Below, piece by piece: positions 16,900 to 25,146 of a DNA stretch of 47,505 nt (the stretch's first letter is position 1; each line of letters begins with the position of its first letter). The stretch comes from a bacterium. Lineage in GTDB: Bacteria; Sysuimicrobiota; Sysuimicrobiia; Sysuimicrobiales; Segetimicrobiaceae. The notes beneath the pieces were generated by a model that saw only the letters and a list, made by a program, of their open reading frames with translations, was not told where the DNA came from and did not search any database. A program made the position numbers and the translations under genes. The DNA is taken from contig DATGJN010000002.1 of NCBI GenBank assembly GCA_035295165.1, positions 1 to 47,505 on the forward strand, given 5' to 3'.

Positions 16900-18042
16900 T
16901 CAGGCGTCGGTACGCGCGAGGCCAACGTCCTCGTAGATCGCCGCGTTGAGCGCGTTGAGTCGGGCCTGGTGGCGGGGTTCGCCGGGAGTGCCGTTGGCCG
17001 CCCACGCTACGACGAGGCCGTGCTCGGGATCGCAGAACGCGCACGAGGACTGATATCCGCTGTGCCCAAACGTGCGGGGCGACGCGTGCGGCCCGTAGCC
17101 GTACGGTGGAACGCCCGTGCCGTACATCTTGGAGTCGAGCATGAATCCCAGTCCCCAGTCCATGACGTGCTGAAACGCCTGATCGACCATCCCGGCCCGG
17201 TGCCGCGCCGTCAGCGCCTCGACCGTCTGGGCAGAGAGGATCCGCGCGTCCCGCCAGCGTCCTCGTGCGCTCAGCATCTCGTAGAATCGGCCCAACTCCC
17301 GCACCGGACCGCGTCCGCTGCCACCGGGCCGGTACGGTCCGCCCATCGCCTCGCCGTCGGCGTCGTTCTGCCGGGCCTCGTCGCCGCTGGTGTCGTAGAG
17401 GATGCCGAACCGATTCCCGTACGCCTCCCGCGCCGCCGCCGGGATCCCGATCCACGAATCGCGCATCCCGAGCGGTTCGAAGATCGCCTCGCGAACGATG
17501 CGGCTGTAGTCACGACCGTCCAGTCGGCGCACGATCTCGGCGAGGATGTACCAACTCGTCCACGTGTGATATCCGGCCCGCGCCCCCGGGATCCACCCGG
17601 GTTCGAGGGGCGCCTCGCAGATACTCGCGATGATTCCATCCCACGAGAGACTCGCCTCGGGGCGGACGCCGCCGCGAAACCCGCCGGTGTGCGTCAGCAG
17701 GTGCCGGACGGTCACCGCAGCCTTTCCGTGCACGCCGAATTCGGGGATGAAACGCGCCACCGGGTCATCGAGCTCGAGCGCGCCGCGCTCCCACTGCCGG
17801 GCGATCGCGACCGCCGCCACGGGTTTCCCCGACGACATCCACGGCATCAGCGTGTCCGACGTCAGCGGGATCCCCGGCCGCGCCTCACCGACAGCCGCGT
17901 CCGCGAGCGTCGCCCCGCCCTCGGACACGTAGAGCTGCAGGCCCAAGTGCAGTTCGTCGGCGATGCCCCGAGCGATCGCGGCGCTCGTCCGGGGAAACCC
18001 CGGAACGCGGTCGGCAGGAGAAGCGTCGTGCGGTCCGGGCAT
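16900..18042 (-). CDS. Serine hydrolase, class C beta-lactamase/esterase fold
   Basis: A 380-residue protein of the beta-lactamase-related family (Pfam Beta-lactamase). The SXXK catalytic motif is SSGK within PWMSSGKPVAAVAI. The second motif region reads GYHTWTSWYILAEIV, where Tyr takes the general-base place, and FGHSGYQSS gives the HxG version of KTG. VRHLLTHTGGF is also typical. Such enzymes are mostly esterases or D-amino peptidases rather than true beta-lactamases. No signal peptide is evident, so it is probably cytosolic. ATG at 18042 has GGAGGG at an eight-base spacing, which excludes longer reads. Confidence 0.88.
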   Translation of the reverse strand: MPGPHDASPADRVPGFPRTSAAIARGIADELHLGLQLYVSEGGATLADAAVGEARPGIPLTSDTLMPWMSSGKPVAAVAIARQWERGALELDDPVARFIPEFGVHGKAAVTVRHLLTHTGGFRGGVRPEASLSWDGIIASICEAPLEPGWIPGARAGYHTWTSWYILAEIVRRLDGRDYSRIVREAIFEPLGMRDSWIGIPAAAREAYGNRFGILYDTSGDEARQNDADGEAMGGPYRPGGSGRGPVRELGRFYEMLSARGRWRDARILSAQTVEALTARHRAGMVDQAFQHVMDWGLGFMLDSKMYGTGVPPYGYGPHASPRTFGHSGYQSSCAFCDPEHGLVVAWAANGTPGEPRHQARLNALNAAIYEDVGLARTDA

Positions 18043-18140
18043 CCGGCGGTCCCTCCGGAGAAACCTGTGGGCTTCGGCCCCCCACGCGGCGAGGTGCCGC
18101 CCCACCTGTTTCCACGCAGAGCGGGCCGGATCATGCCACG

Positions 18141-18198
18141 CAGGGGCCCGTCCGTCCTCACGCTCCCCGGAACGGGCGGGAGGACGGCGGCGCCCCTG
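18141..18198 (-). terminator. Long imperfect hairpin downstream of the exported-protein gene
   Basis: CAGGGGC (18141-18147) pairs with GCCCCTG (18192-18198) and CCGTCCTC (18152-18159) with GAGGACGG (18180-18187), with further GC pairing possible inside. It starts 20 bases beyond the stop at 18218 and ends the minus-strand cluster. No T tract is present. Confidence 0.5.
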
Positions 18199-18217
18199 TG
18201 AAACGACTCGCCCTACC

Positions 18218-18835
18218 CTATCGTGTCGTTGACGGTTGGCTCGCCGGCGACCCCGTCCCCGGCTTCCCGGCGATGTGGATCGAGTTGATGACCTGCGTCA
18301 ACAGGCCGGCGTGCCCGGCCAGCGCCGCACCGTTGTCGGCGGTCGTGCCCGTCAGCACAAACGCCTTCCCCTGCTGTACGAGACACACTTGGCGGCTCCA
18401 CCGACTTTCGCCGGTGTTCGCCTTCCACGTGTAGATGTGCTCGTACGCGGGCAGCCCCGCCACGGTCGTGGGCCCCTTGCGGACCGTGGTGAAGTTGATG
18501 TGCGCGAAGTGCTGCGTGACCCATTCCGCCTCGCTCTCGCACGACTGCGGCGACATCCCGGACGGGATGCCCCGCACGACGACGTCGAGGCTGTCCGGCA
18601 GCCCGCGCCCAGGCGCCGGCGCGGTCGCCGCGAGCGTCACGTTCCCGTTCGGCGCCGCGACCGACCAGGTCGCCGGCACGTTCAGCGTGAACTGGTTCCC
18701 GGCGTCGTGCACGGTGCGACCGACCGCAGTTGCCGCGAACGCGGCCGACCCCACGAGCGCGACGCCCACAATGAAACCAACCAGCGATGTCGTCCCTGCG
18801 CTCCTGAGCGTGTACGATCTCGACATCATCGGCAT
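18218..18835 (-). CDS. Exported or membrane-anchored protein of unknown function
   Basis: A 205-residue protein with an N-terminal hydrophobic segment (TTSLVGFIVGVALVGSAAFAATA), probably a signal peptide or anchor. The mature part starts AGNQFTLNVPATWSVAAPNGNVTL, a pattern like PsbP/LpqN-type lipobox-less secreted domains, and ends NSIHIAGKPGTGSPASQPSTTR. Two cysteines (SPQSCESE, RQVCLVQQ) could form a disulfide outside the cell. No function is known. Three ATGs compete (18835, 18829, 18826). It follows the CMD-family gene by 39 bases and may be co-transcribed. Confidence 0.65.
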   Translation of the reverse strand: MPMMSRSYTLRSAGTTSLVGFIVGVALVGSAAFAATAVGRTVHDAGNQFTLNVPATWSVAAPNGNVTLAATAPAPGRGLPDSLDVVVRGIPSGMSPQSCESEAEWVTQHFAHINFTTVRKGPTTVAGLPAYEHIYTWKANTGESRWSRQVCLVQQGKAFVLTGTTADNGAALAGHAGLLTQVINSIHIAGKPGTGSPASQPSTTR

Positions 18836-18874
18836 CACCCAGGAGGATGTTACCCAGATTCCGGCCCGCGCCAA

Positions 18875-19429
18875 TCAGGCGCGCCGCCGCGGCGCGGGCG
18901 TCCGTCCGGGCTCGAGCCCGACGCCGAGCGGTTCCAAGATGCGCACGACCATATTGTAGTAGGCGACGACCTGGACGAGCTCGACAATCCGCTCGGTGTC
19001 GAGAAACGTACGCAGCGCGTCGAACACGGCGTCGCCGACGCGCACGGCCCGGGTGGTCTCTGCGCTGTAGCGGATCACGGCGCGCTCCTGGTCGCTGAAG
19101 ACCGCGGACCGCGCGTAGTCCGCGAGCGCCTCGAGCTTTTCGACGGGCACCCCGGCGCGCCGGGCGATCTCCCAGTGGTGGGTGAACTCGTAGTCGACGC
19201 CGGCGACCTGCCCGACGGTCATGATCGCGAGCTCCCGCAGGGCGGGGTCGAGCGCCAGCGACGTGCGGAGGCAGGTGCTGTAATCGACGAGGCGTCGGAG
19301 CGGGCCCGGCGCATGCGCGAGCACGCGAAACAGGTTCGCGACTTCCCCGCGCCCCGCCGTCAGGCCGTCGTAGATGTCTCGGTCCTCGGGTCGAAGATCC
19401 TCGCGGGTCAGGTATGGCACACGCGGCAT
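18875..19429 (-). CDS. Carboxymuconolactone decarboxylase-family protein without the CXXC pair
   Basis: A 184-residue all-helical protein. LRTSLALDPALRELAIMTVGQVAGVDYEFTHHWEIARRAGV matches the CMD/AhpD core, but the place where AhpD-like peroxidases have Cys-X2-Cys reads YEFTHH, so redox-thiol peroxidase activity is not expected. The remaining acid and histidines resemble the decarboxylase/lactone-type members. It lies 12 bases after the ThDP-enzyme gene and is probably part of the same catabolic operon. Confidence 0.85.
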   Translation of the reverse strand: MPRVPYLTREDLRPEDRDIYDGLTAGRGEVANLFRVLAHAPGPLRRLVDYSTCLRTSLALDPALRELAIMTVGQVAGVDYEFTHHWEIARRAGVPVEKLEALADYARSAVFSDQERAVIRYSAETTRAVRVGDAVFDALRTFLDTERIVELVQVVAYYNMVVRILEPLGVGLEPGRTPAPRRRA

Positions 19430-19441
19430 CGGCAGCTCCCT

Positions 19442-21070
19442 TCAGCGTTCCTGGGGAAGAATCGCCTGGACGCTTGTATCGATGACGACGAACTCCGGCC
19501 CGGCGCTCCCCAGGATCGCCGGAAGCGCCTCGAGCTCCCCAACGGTACGGATCCGCGTAACGGTGAAGCCGAACGCGCGACCGAGCAGTTCAAGATCCGG
19601 ATTCGTGAAATCGGTCCCGATCGCGCGTCCCGGATAGTCGCGTGCCTGCTGGACGCGGATCGAGCCGTACATCCCGTTTTCCGACACGATCACCTTCAAC
19701 GGCAGCCCACGCTGCGTCGCGACCGCGAGCTCGTTCCCGGTCATGAGCAGCCCACCGTCTCCGACGAAGCAGATCACCTGGCGATCCGGCTCGCGCAACG
19801 CCGCCGCAACGGCGGCCGGCACGCCGAAGCCCATCGCCCCGGAGATCGGCGCGAGGAGGCGCTGCGGCGGCGTGAACGGAACGACGCGGTACACCGGGGC
19901 GCCGAACATCCCGGCGTCGACCGTCACGATCGCGTCGGGCCGCAGGTGCTGCCCGACGAGCGCCACCACGCGCTCGAACGGCACTCCGTCGTCGACCTCG
20001 CGAGGCTGGATCGCCGCGATCGCGCGCCGCTCCCTCCCCACACGATCGATCCATGCGCGCCGGCCGGCGGGCGCCTGATTTGGCGGCACCCCGAGGGCCT
20101 CGATCAGCGCCCGGGGGTCGCACGCCACGGCGAGATCCGCCGCGAAATGCGTGCCGATGACCGCTGGGTCGGGGTGCACGTGGACGAGCTTCATCTCCGG
20201 CCGCACCGACCGCGGGAACGTATAACGCTGGGTGGTGATCTCGCCCAGGCGCGCCCCGAGGACGAGCAGGAGATCGGCGCCGCGGAGCACGCCCATCTGA
20301 GACGCCGGGTTGGCGAGGCCCATGTCCCCGGCGTAGAGACGGTGCGTGTTCGCGAAGAGGTCCTGACGGCGAAACGACACGACCGTGGGCACCTCCCAGG
20401 CTTCCGAGAACATGCGCAGGGCCTCACGCCCGCCCGCGCGGTCGAGCGCGCTGCCTGCGACCGCAAGCGGCCGTTCGGCTCCGTTCAACCACCGGCGGAG
20501 GATCGCGACATCGCCGGCGCCGGGCGCGGCCCTGATCGGCGCCTGTGGGGCGACCGGCGCGGCATCGGTCAGCGCGGTCAGGACGTCCTCCGGCACGGCG
20601 ATCACGACCGGCCCCGGGAGCCCTGCCGTCGCCGTCTGGATCGCGCGGAGCATCGTCTCCGCGGTCCGGTCCGGGTCCGTGATCTCCGCCGTCCACTTCG
20701 CGATCGAGCCGAACATCTGGCGGTAGTCGATCTCCTGGAAGGCACCTCGACCGATGTCGCGCACGGGCACGTCGCCCACGACGAGAAGGAACGGGGCCGC
20801 ATCCTGCTGAGCGGCGTGGACCGCGATCGCCGCGTTGCTGGCACCAGGGCCGCGGCTGACACAGGCGACGCCGGGACGGCCGGTGAGGCGCGCGTCCGCC
20901 ACCGCCATAAACCCCGCGCCGGACTCGTGCCGGCAGACGACGGTGTCGATGTCGGCGCGCCCGTACAGCGCGTCAAGGAGGCCGAGGTAGCTCTCCCCGG
21001 GGACGCAGAAGACGCGATCGATGCGCTGCGCGGCGAGGCTGTCGGCGATGAGCTGACCGGCCGTTCGCAT
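19442..21070 (-). CDS. Thiamine-diphosphate-dependent enzyme, acetolactate-synthase-like
   Basis: A 542-residue three-domain ThDP enzyme. The Pyr domain holds VFCVPGESYLGLLDALYG with the activating Glu, then CRHESGAGFMAVADARLTG. The central domain is IRAAPGAGDVAILRRWL to FAADLAVACDPRALI. The PP domain has the GDG-X-N motif spread as VGDGGLLMTGNELAVA...VSENGMYGSIR. It could be a benzoylformate/oxalyl-CoA-type decarboxylase or a ligase-type carboligase; true acetolactate synthase is unlikely, since no regulatory subunit is present and the context is catabolic. ATG at 21070 is chosen from the family N-terminus (MRTAGQLIAD); a GTG at 21109 is also possible. Confidence 0.87.
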   Translation of the reverse strand: MRTAGQLIADSLAAQRIDRVFCVPGESYLGLLDALYGRADIDTVVCRHESGAGFMAVADARLTGRPGVACVSRGPGASNAAIAVHAAQQDAAPFLLVVGDVPVRDIGRGAFQEIDYRQMFGSIAKWTAEITDPDRTAETMLRAIQTATAGLPGPVVIAVPEDVLTALTDAAPVAPQAPIRAAPGAGDVAILRRWLNGAERPLAVAGSALDRAGGREALRMFSEAWEVPTVVSFRRQDLFANTHRLYAGDMGLANPASQMGVLRGADLLLVLGARLGEITTQRYTFPRSVRPEMKLVHVHPDPAVIGTHFAADLAVACDPRALIEALGVPPNQAPAGRRAWIDRVGRERRAIAAIQPREVDDGVPFERVVALVGQHLRPDAIVTVDAGMFGAPVYRVVPFTPPQRLLAPISGAMGFGVPAAVAAALREPDRQVICFVGDGGLLMTGNELAVATQRGLPLKVIVSENGMYGSIRVQQARDYPGRAIGTDFTNPDLELLGRAFGFTVTRIRTVGELEALPAILGSAGPEFVVIDTSVQAILPQER

Positions 21071-21233
21071 ACGGATCCTGGACTCGCCCGAGAACGGCGC
21101 CGGGCTCACCGGCCTTCCGCGAACCGCTCGACGAGGTAACTCCTCAAGAGCATCGTCTCCTTGACGTTCGCGAATCGGACGTCCGACCGGTGGGCGCGTG
21201 CCTTCGCGACCGAACCCGGGGTGCCGCGGTGCG

Positions 21234-22703
21234 CTATGTCCACGGCGCGCCGACCGTCGGAAACCGACGGGGCGCCAGCAGCTCCGCGTAGGACACCGGC
21301 GTGGGGAACATCTTCCACGGGTTCATGCGGCCGTCGGGGTCGAAGACGTCCTTGACCGTCCGCATCGCCCTGAGGTCCGCGTCGTTGTAGATCCACGGCA
21401 TGTAGTTGTTCTTCTCGAACCCCACGCCGTGCTCGCCGGTGATCGTGCCGCCGACGTCCACGCAGAGGCGCAGCATATCCTCTCCCGCGCGGAGCACCCG
21501 CTCGGTCTCGCCGGGCACGCGGGCGTCGAACACGATGAGCGGGTGCAGGTTCCCGTCCCCCGCGTGGAACATGTTCACCAACATCAGCCCTTCGCGCGCG
21601 GCGATCTGCTGAACGCCCCGGAGCACCTCGGGCAGCCGGGACCGCGGCACGACCGCGTCGTGCAGGTAGTAGTTGACCGCGATCCGGCCCATCGTCCCGA
21701 ACGCCGCCTTGCGCCCGAGCCACAACGCCTGGCGCTCCTCCTCCGTGTGAGCGGTCCGCACGTCGCTCGCGCCGTGGGCGCGGCAGATCTCGTCCACCGT
21801 CGCTCGCGCCCGGGGCAGCGCGTCGCGGACGCCCTCCACCTCGATCAGGAGCACCGCCGCCGCGTCGAGCGGGTACCCCGCGTGCACGAACGGCTCGATC
21901 GCCTGGATCGCGTTGTGATCCATCATCTCGAGCGCGACGGGGCCGACCCCGCGCCCGATGATCTCGGTCACGGCCTCGCCCGCCCGCCCCAGGTCGTCAA
22001 AGACTGCAAGCAGGGTCACCACGTCCTCCCGCCGGCGCAGCAGTCGCACCCACACGCGCGTGATGATCCCGAACGTGCCCTCCGCGCCGACGACGAGGCC
22101 GGTCAGGTCCAGGCCGGGCGCATCCGCGCCGTCCCCGCCCAGCCGGACGAGCGTCCCGTCGGCCAGCGCGAGTTCGACGCCCAGCACGTGGTTCGTCGTG
22201 ACACCGTACGCGATCGTGTGCGGCCCTCCCGCGTTGTGCGCCACGTTGCCGCCGATGCTGCTCGCGTACTGGCTGCTCGGATCCGGGGCGTAGAGGTACC
22301 CTTGTTCGGTGACCGCTCGCGTGATCTCGATGTTGGTCAGACCCGGCTCGACGATCGCAACGCGGTTGTCGAGGTCCACCTCGAGGATGCGGTCCATGCG
22401 GTTGAGGCCGACGACGATGCCGCCGATGATCGGCAGCGCGCCGGCTGCGATGCCGGTCCCGGCGCCGCGCGGAATCACCGGCAGGCCGTGTCGGGCTGCG
22501 ACGCGCAGCACGCCGCACACCTCGGCAGCGCTCGCCGGCAGCACCACGAGATCCGGCACTGCCGTAATGTTCGACGCGTCGTACTCATACGCGAGCATCT
22601 CACTGAGACCCGCGAACACGTACGCCTCGCCGACCACCTCGCCGAGGTCCCGAACAACCGCCGCGCGCGCGGGAATGGCGACGCGGGCGGCGGCGATCTC
22701 CAT
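21234..22703 (-). CDS. FAD-linked oxidase, GlcD/D-2-hydroxyacid dehydrogenase type
   Basis: A 489-residue VAO/PCMH flavoprotein. The FAD-binding domain shows VIPRGAGTGIAAGALPIIGGIVVGLNRM, PDPSSQYASSIGGNVAHNAGG and LVVGAEGTFGIITRVWVRLL. The cap domain ends with NMFHAGDGNLHPLIVFD and VGGTITGEHGVGFEKNNYM, the metal/substrate His signature of glycolate oxidase GlcD and D-lactate dehydrogenase. It probably oxidises a D-2-hydroxy acid to the 2-keto acid, passing electrons to a quinone or ETF. GlcE and GlcF partners are not in the window. ATG at 22703; the upstream gene ends 23 bases before. Confidence 0.9.
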   Translation of the reverse strand: MEIAAARVAIPARAAVVRDLGEVVGEAYVFAGLSEMLAYEYDASNITAVPDLVVLPASAAEVCGVLRVAARHGLPVIPRGAGTGIAAGALPIIGGIVVGLNRMDRILEVDLDNRVAIVEPGLTNIEITRAVTEQGYLYAPDPSSQYASSIGGNVAHNAGGPHTIAYGVTTNHVLGVELALADGTLVRLGGDGADAPGLDLTGLVVGAEGTFGIITRVWVRLLRRREDVVTLLAVFDDLGRAGEAVTEIIGRGVGPVALEMMDHNAIQAIEPFVHAGYPLDAAAVLLIEVEGVRDALPRARATVDEICRAHGASDVRTAHTEEERQALWLGRKAAFGTMGRIAVNYYLHDAVVPRSRLPEVLRGVQQIAAREGLMLVNMFHAGDGNLHPLIVFDARVPGETERVLRAGEDMLRLCVDVGGTITGEHGVGFEKNNYMPWIYNDADLRAMRTVKDVFDPDGRMNPWKMFPTPVSYAELLAPRRFPTVGAPWT

Positions 22704-22725
22704 CAGCGGCCCGGCTGCGGTCCGG

Positions 22726-24138
22726 TCACGTCGCAGACGCGCCGGCAGCGCCCGTCGGGAGGTGCGAGGCCTTCCACGCGGCCAGCCCGCCGACGAGATC
22801 GGCCACGGCCTCGGTTCCGCGCCCGGCGAGCAGGCTCGCCGCAATCGCGGAACGGTATCCGCTCTGACAGTGCACCACGACCGGCCGGTCCCGGGGCACG
22901 TCGGCCAACCGCTCCAACAGGTGGTTGAGGGGGATACAGAGGCTGCCCTCGATCCACTCGAGGTTTCGCTCGGCTGGCGCGCGCACGTCCAACAGCACGG
23001 GCGGCCGCCCCGATCCGAGCTGCTCGGCGAGCGTCGCTGCGGTCACCCGTTCGGTGCACCGGACCAGGTCCGGTCGCGCGTCGACCGCGGTCATGCCGCC
23101 TTCGAGGTATCCCGCCACATGGTCGAACCCGATCCGCCCGAGCCGCAGCGCCGATTCCTGCTCCCGGCCGGCGGAGGCGATGATCACGATCGGACGATCG
23201 TGATCGAGCAGGGTCCCGGCCCATGTCGCAAACTGCCCGCTGAGACCGATGTTCACGCTGTCGAGCAGGTGCGCTCCCTCGAACTCTCCCGGCTCGCGCG
23301 TGTCGAGCAGGCTCGCGCCGGCGTTGCGCAGGCGGAGCACCTCCTGGAGCGTGAGCGGGCGGAGTTGCCGCGCGAGCGCCGCCTCCAGCGTCGGGCGCTC
23401 CTTGGTGTTGAGAATTGCGTCGTACGTGAAGTACGGGGGAGCGTCCGGTTGGTCGGCGAGCACGATCCGGATGAACTCCTCGCGCGACATCGGCTGGAGC
23501 GCGTAATTGTACCGGCGCTGGACACCGATCGTGGACACGGTATCCGTGCTCAGGTTCTTGCCGCACGCCGATCCCGCCCCATGCGCGGGGTACACGAGCG
23601 TCTCGTCGGGCAGCCGGAGGAGCTTCTCGTGCAGTGAGTCGTACAGCATGGCGGCGAGGTCGGCTGGCGCCCAGCCCAGCGCCGCCCTGAGGTCGGGGCG
23701 CCCGACGTCGCCGATGAACAGCGTGTCCCCCGTCAGCACCGCCTGTGGGACCTGTTCGCTCTTCGTCCGGTCGTACACGACGAGCGAGATCGACTCCGGG
23801 GAATGGCCGGGGGTCTCCAGCACCGACAGCCGGACGTCGCCGAGCGGCACTTCGTCCCCATCCCCGATCGGCGAGAACGCGTACTCGGCCGCGGCCCGCC
23901 GCCCCAAGTGGATCCGCGCCCCTGTCCGTTCGCGCAGCTCGAGGTGCCCCGCCACGAAATCGGCGTGGAAGTGCGTCAGGATCACGTGGCGGATCTCGAG
24001 GCCCTGCGCGCAGGCGTCGTCGAGGTACTGGTCGACGTCGCGCTGCGGATCGACCACGGCGGCGACGCCGCTTTGCTCATCGCCGACCAGGTACGATGCG
24101 TGAGCGAGACACTTCAGGTAATATTGGGTCAGAATCAC
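22726..24138 (-). CDS. CstB-like persulfide dioxygenase with two rhodanese domains
   Basis: A 470-residue fusion. Residues 1-~210 are a metallo-beta-lactamase domain with THFHADF (His56, His58, Asp60), His112, Asp138 (GDTLF) and His186 (PAHGAGSACGK), the mononuclear-iron ETHE1/persulfide dioxygenase pattern. Residues ~265-355 form a rhodanese fold whose catalytic Cys is replaced (IVIIASAGREQ). Residues ~370-465 form an active rhodanese with Cys424 (VVVHCQSGYRS). This MBL, pseudo-rhodanese, rhodanese order is that of Staphylococcus CstB, which turns persulfides into thiosulfate; Cys192 may match its second reactive Cys. It sits inside a catabolic operon, which is unusual for a pure sulfide-detoxifying enzyme. 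Confidence 0.92.
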   Translation of the reverse strand: MILTQYYLKCLAHASYLVGDEQSGVAAVVDPQRDVDQYLDDACAQGLEIRHVILTHFHADFVAGHLELRERTGARIHLGRRAAAEYAFSPIGDGDEVPLGDVRLSVLETPGHSPESISLVVYDRTKSEQVPQAVLTGDTLFIGDVGRPDLRAALGWAPADLAAMLYDSLHEKLLRLPDETLVYPAHGAGSACGKNLSTDTVSTIGVQRRYNYALQPMSREEFIRIVLADQPDAPPYFTYDAILNTKERPTLEAALARQLRPLTLQEVLRLRNAGASLLDTREPGEFEGAHLLDSVNIGLSGQFATWAGTLLDHDRPIVIIASAGREQESALRLGRIGFDHVAGYLEGGMTAVDARPDLVRCTERVTAATLAEQLGSGRPPVLLDVRAPAERNLEWIEGSLCIPLNHLLERLADVPRDRPVVVHCQSGYRSAIAASLLAGRGTEAVADLVGGLAAWKASHLPTGAAGASAT

Positions 24139-24250
24139 AGCGCACCTCCGCAGCGCGGTGGACGTCGCCCCCGGGCGACCACCGCGTCACCTCGAGCCGT
24201 CGCCCCCGAGTTCCCGCGCCCCCGAGGGAACTCCTGCCGTGCCGGGGGCC

Positions 24251-25042
24251 CTACAGCGGCGGCGTGAAGCGGCCGTCCACCGCAGTCCAGCCGCCGTCCG
24301 CGAAGAGGAGCGACCCGGTCACGAAACTCGCGGCCTCCGACGCCAGGAAGACGACCGGACCGGCCATCTCGTCGGCGGACGCCCAGCGGCCGAGCGCGGA
24401 CCGTTCGGCGTACGCGCGATACCACTCCGGATGGCTCTTGATCTGGCTCGTCAGCGGCGTCTCGACCACTCCGGGGGCGACGGCGTTGACGCGGACCCCG
24501 CGCGGGCCCAGCTCCGCGGCGAGCGTGCGGCAGAGCAGCACGATCCCCGCCTTGGTCGCGGCGTACACGCCCTGTCCCGGCTCCACGGTCTGTGCACGGA
24601 TCGAGGCGAACGCGATGATGCTCCCCCGCCCCTGCTCGGCCATCCACCGGCCGGCCTCGCGCAGCACGTAGAAGGTGCCCTTGAGGTTCACCGCCAGCAC
24701 CCGTTCGAGCTCCTCCGCGGTGTAGTCGAGGATGGGCTTTCGCACGTTGATCCCCGGGGTGGTGACGGCAACGTCGAGCGACGCGTGGCGCGCCGCGACG
24801 TCGTCGAACAGCCGCCGAACATCATCCTCCCGGGTCACGTCCACACTGCGGGCCTCCGCGTGCCCCCCGGCCTTCGTGATCAACGCGACCGTCTCCGCCG
24901 CGCTCTCCGGTCTGACGTCGGCGACCGCGACATGGGCCCCGTGCGCAGCGAGCGCCCGCGCCGCCGCCTGGCCGATGCCGGACCCACCGCCGATGACCAG
25001 AGCGACCTTTCCGTCCAGCCGAAACAGCCCCGCGTAGTCCAC
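24251..25042 (-). CDS. SDR-family oxidoreductase
   Basis: A 263-residue classical short-chain dehydrogenase. VALVIGGGSGIGQAAARAL is the nucleotide-binding glycine motif (GGGSGIG replacing TGxxxGIG), AVADVRPE suggests NAD preference through the Asp after strand 2, and the catalytic residues are Asn in AVNLKGTF, Ser in IIAFASIRAQ, and Tyr/Lys in VYAATKAG. It ends TGSLLFADGGW. The substrate is unknown. The GTG start at 25042 has GGAGGG four bases upstream. It is the first gene of the minus-strand catabolic cluster and is divergent from the aminotransferase gene across ~100 bases. Confidence 0.9.
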   Translation of the reverse strand: MDYAGLFRLDGKVALVIGGGSGIGQAAARALAAHGAHVAVADVRPESAAETVALITKAGGHAEARSVDVTREDDVRRLFDDVAARHASLDVAVTTPGINVRKPILDYTAEELERVLAVNLKGTFYVLREAGRWMAEQGRGSIIAFASIRAQTVEPGQGVYAATKAGIVLLCRTLAAELGPRGVRVNAVAPGVVETPLTSQIKSHPEWYRAYAERSALGRWASADEMAGPVVFLASEAASFVTGSLLFADGGWTAVDGRFTPPL

Positions 25043-25146
25043 GCCACCCTCCCCCCATCTCGTCCAGAGCCCGGTACAGGAGTTTCGCGGCGGGGAAGAC
25101 AAATACTTCCTCGTTCGGCGGATGTCAGTCACAAGGAGCAGGCGCC

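Noticed and set aside
19442-21070. Calling the ThDP enzyme acetolactate synthase (ilvB)
   Set aside because: There is no ilvN/ilvC neighbourhood and the gene sits in a catabolic cluster; family membership alone does not give that function.
18236-21139. A 967-codon open frame on the plus strand
   Set aside because: It is antisense to four well-supported genes, is extremely Arg/Asp/His-rich and has no recognisable domain; it is a shadow of G+C-rich coding sequence.
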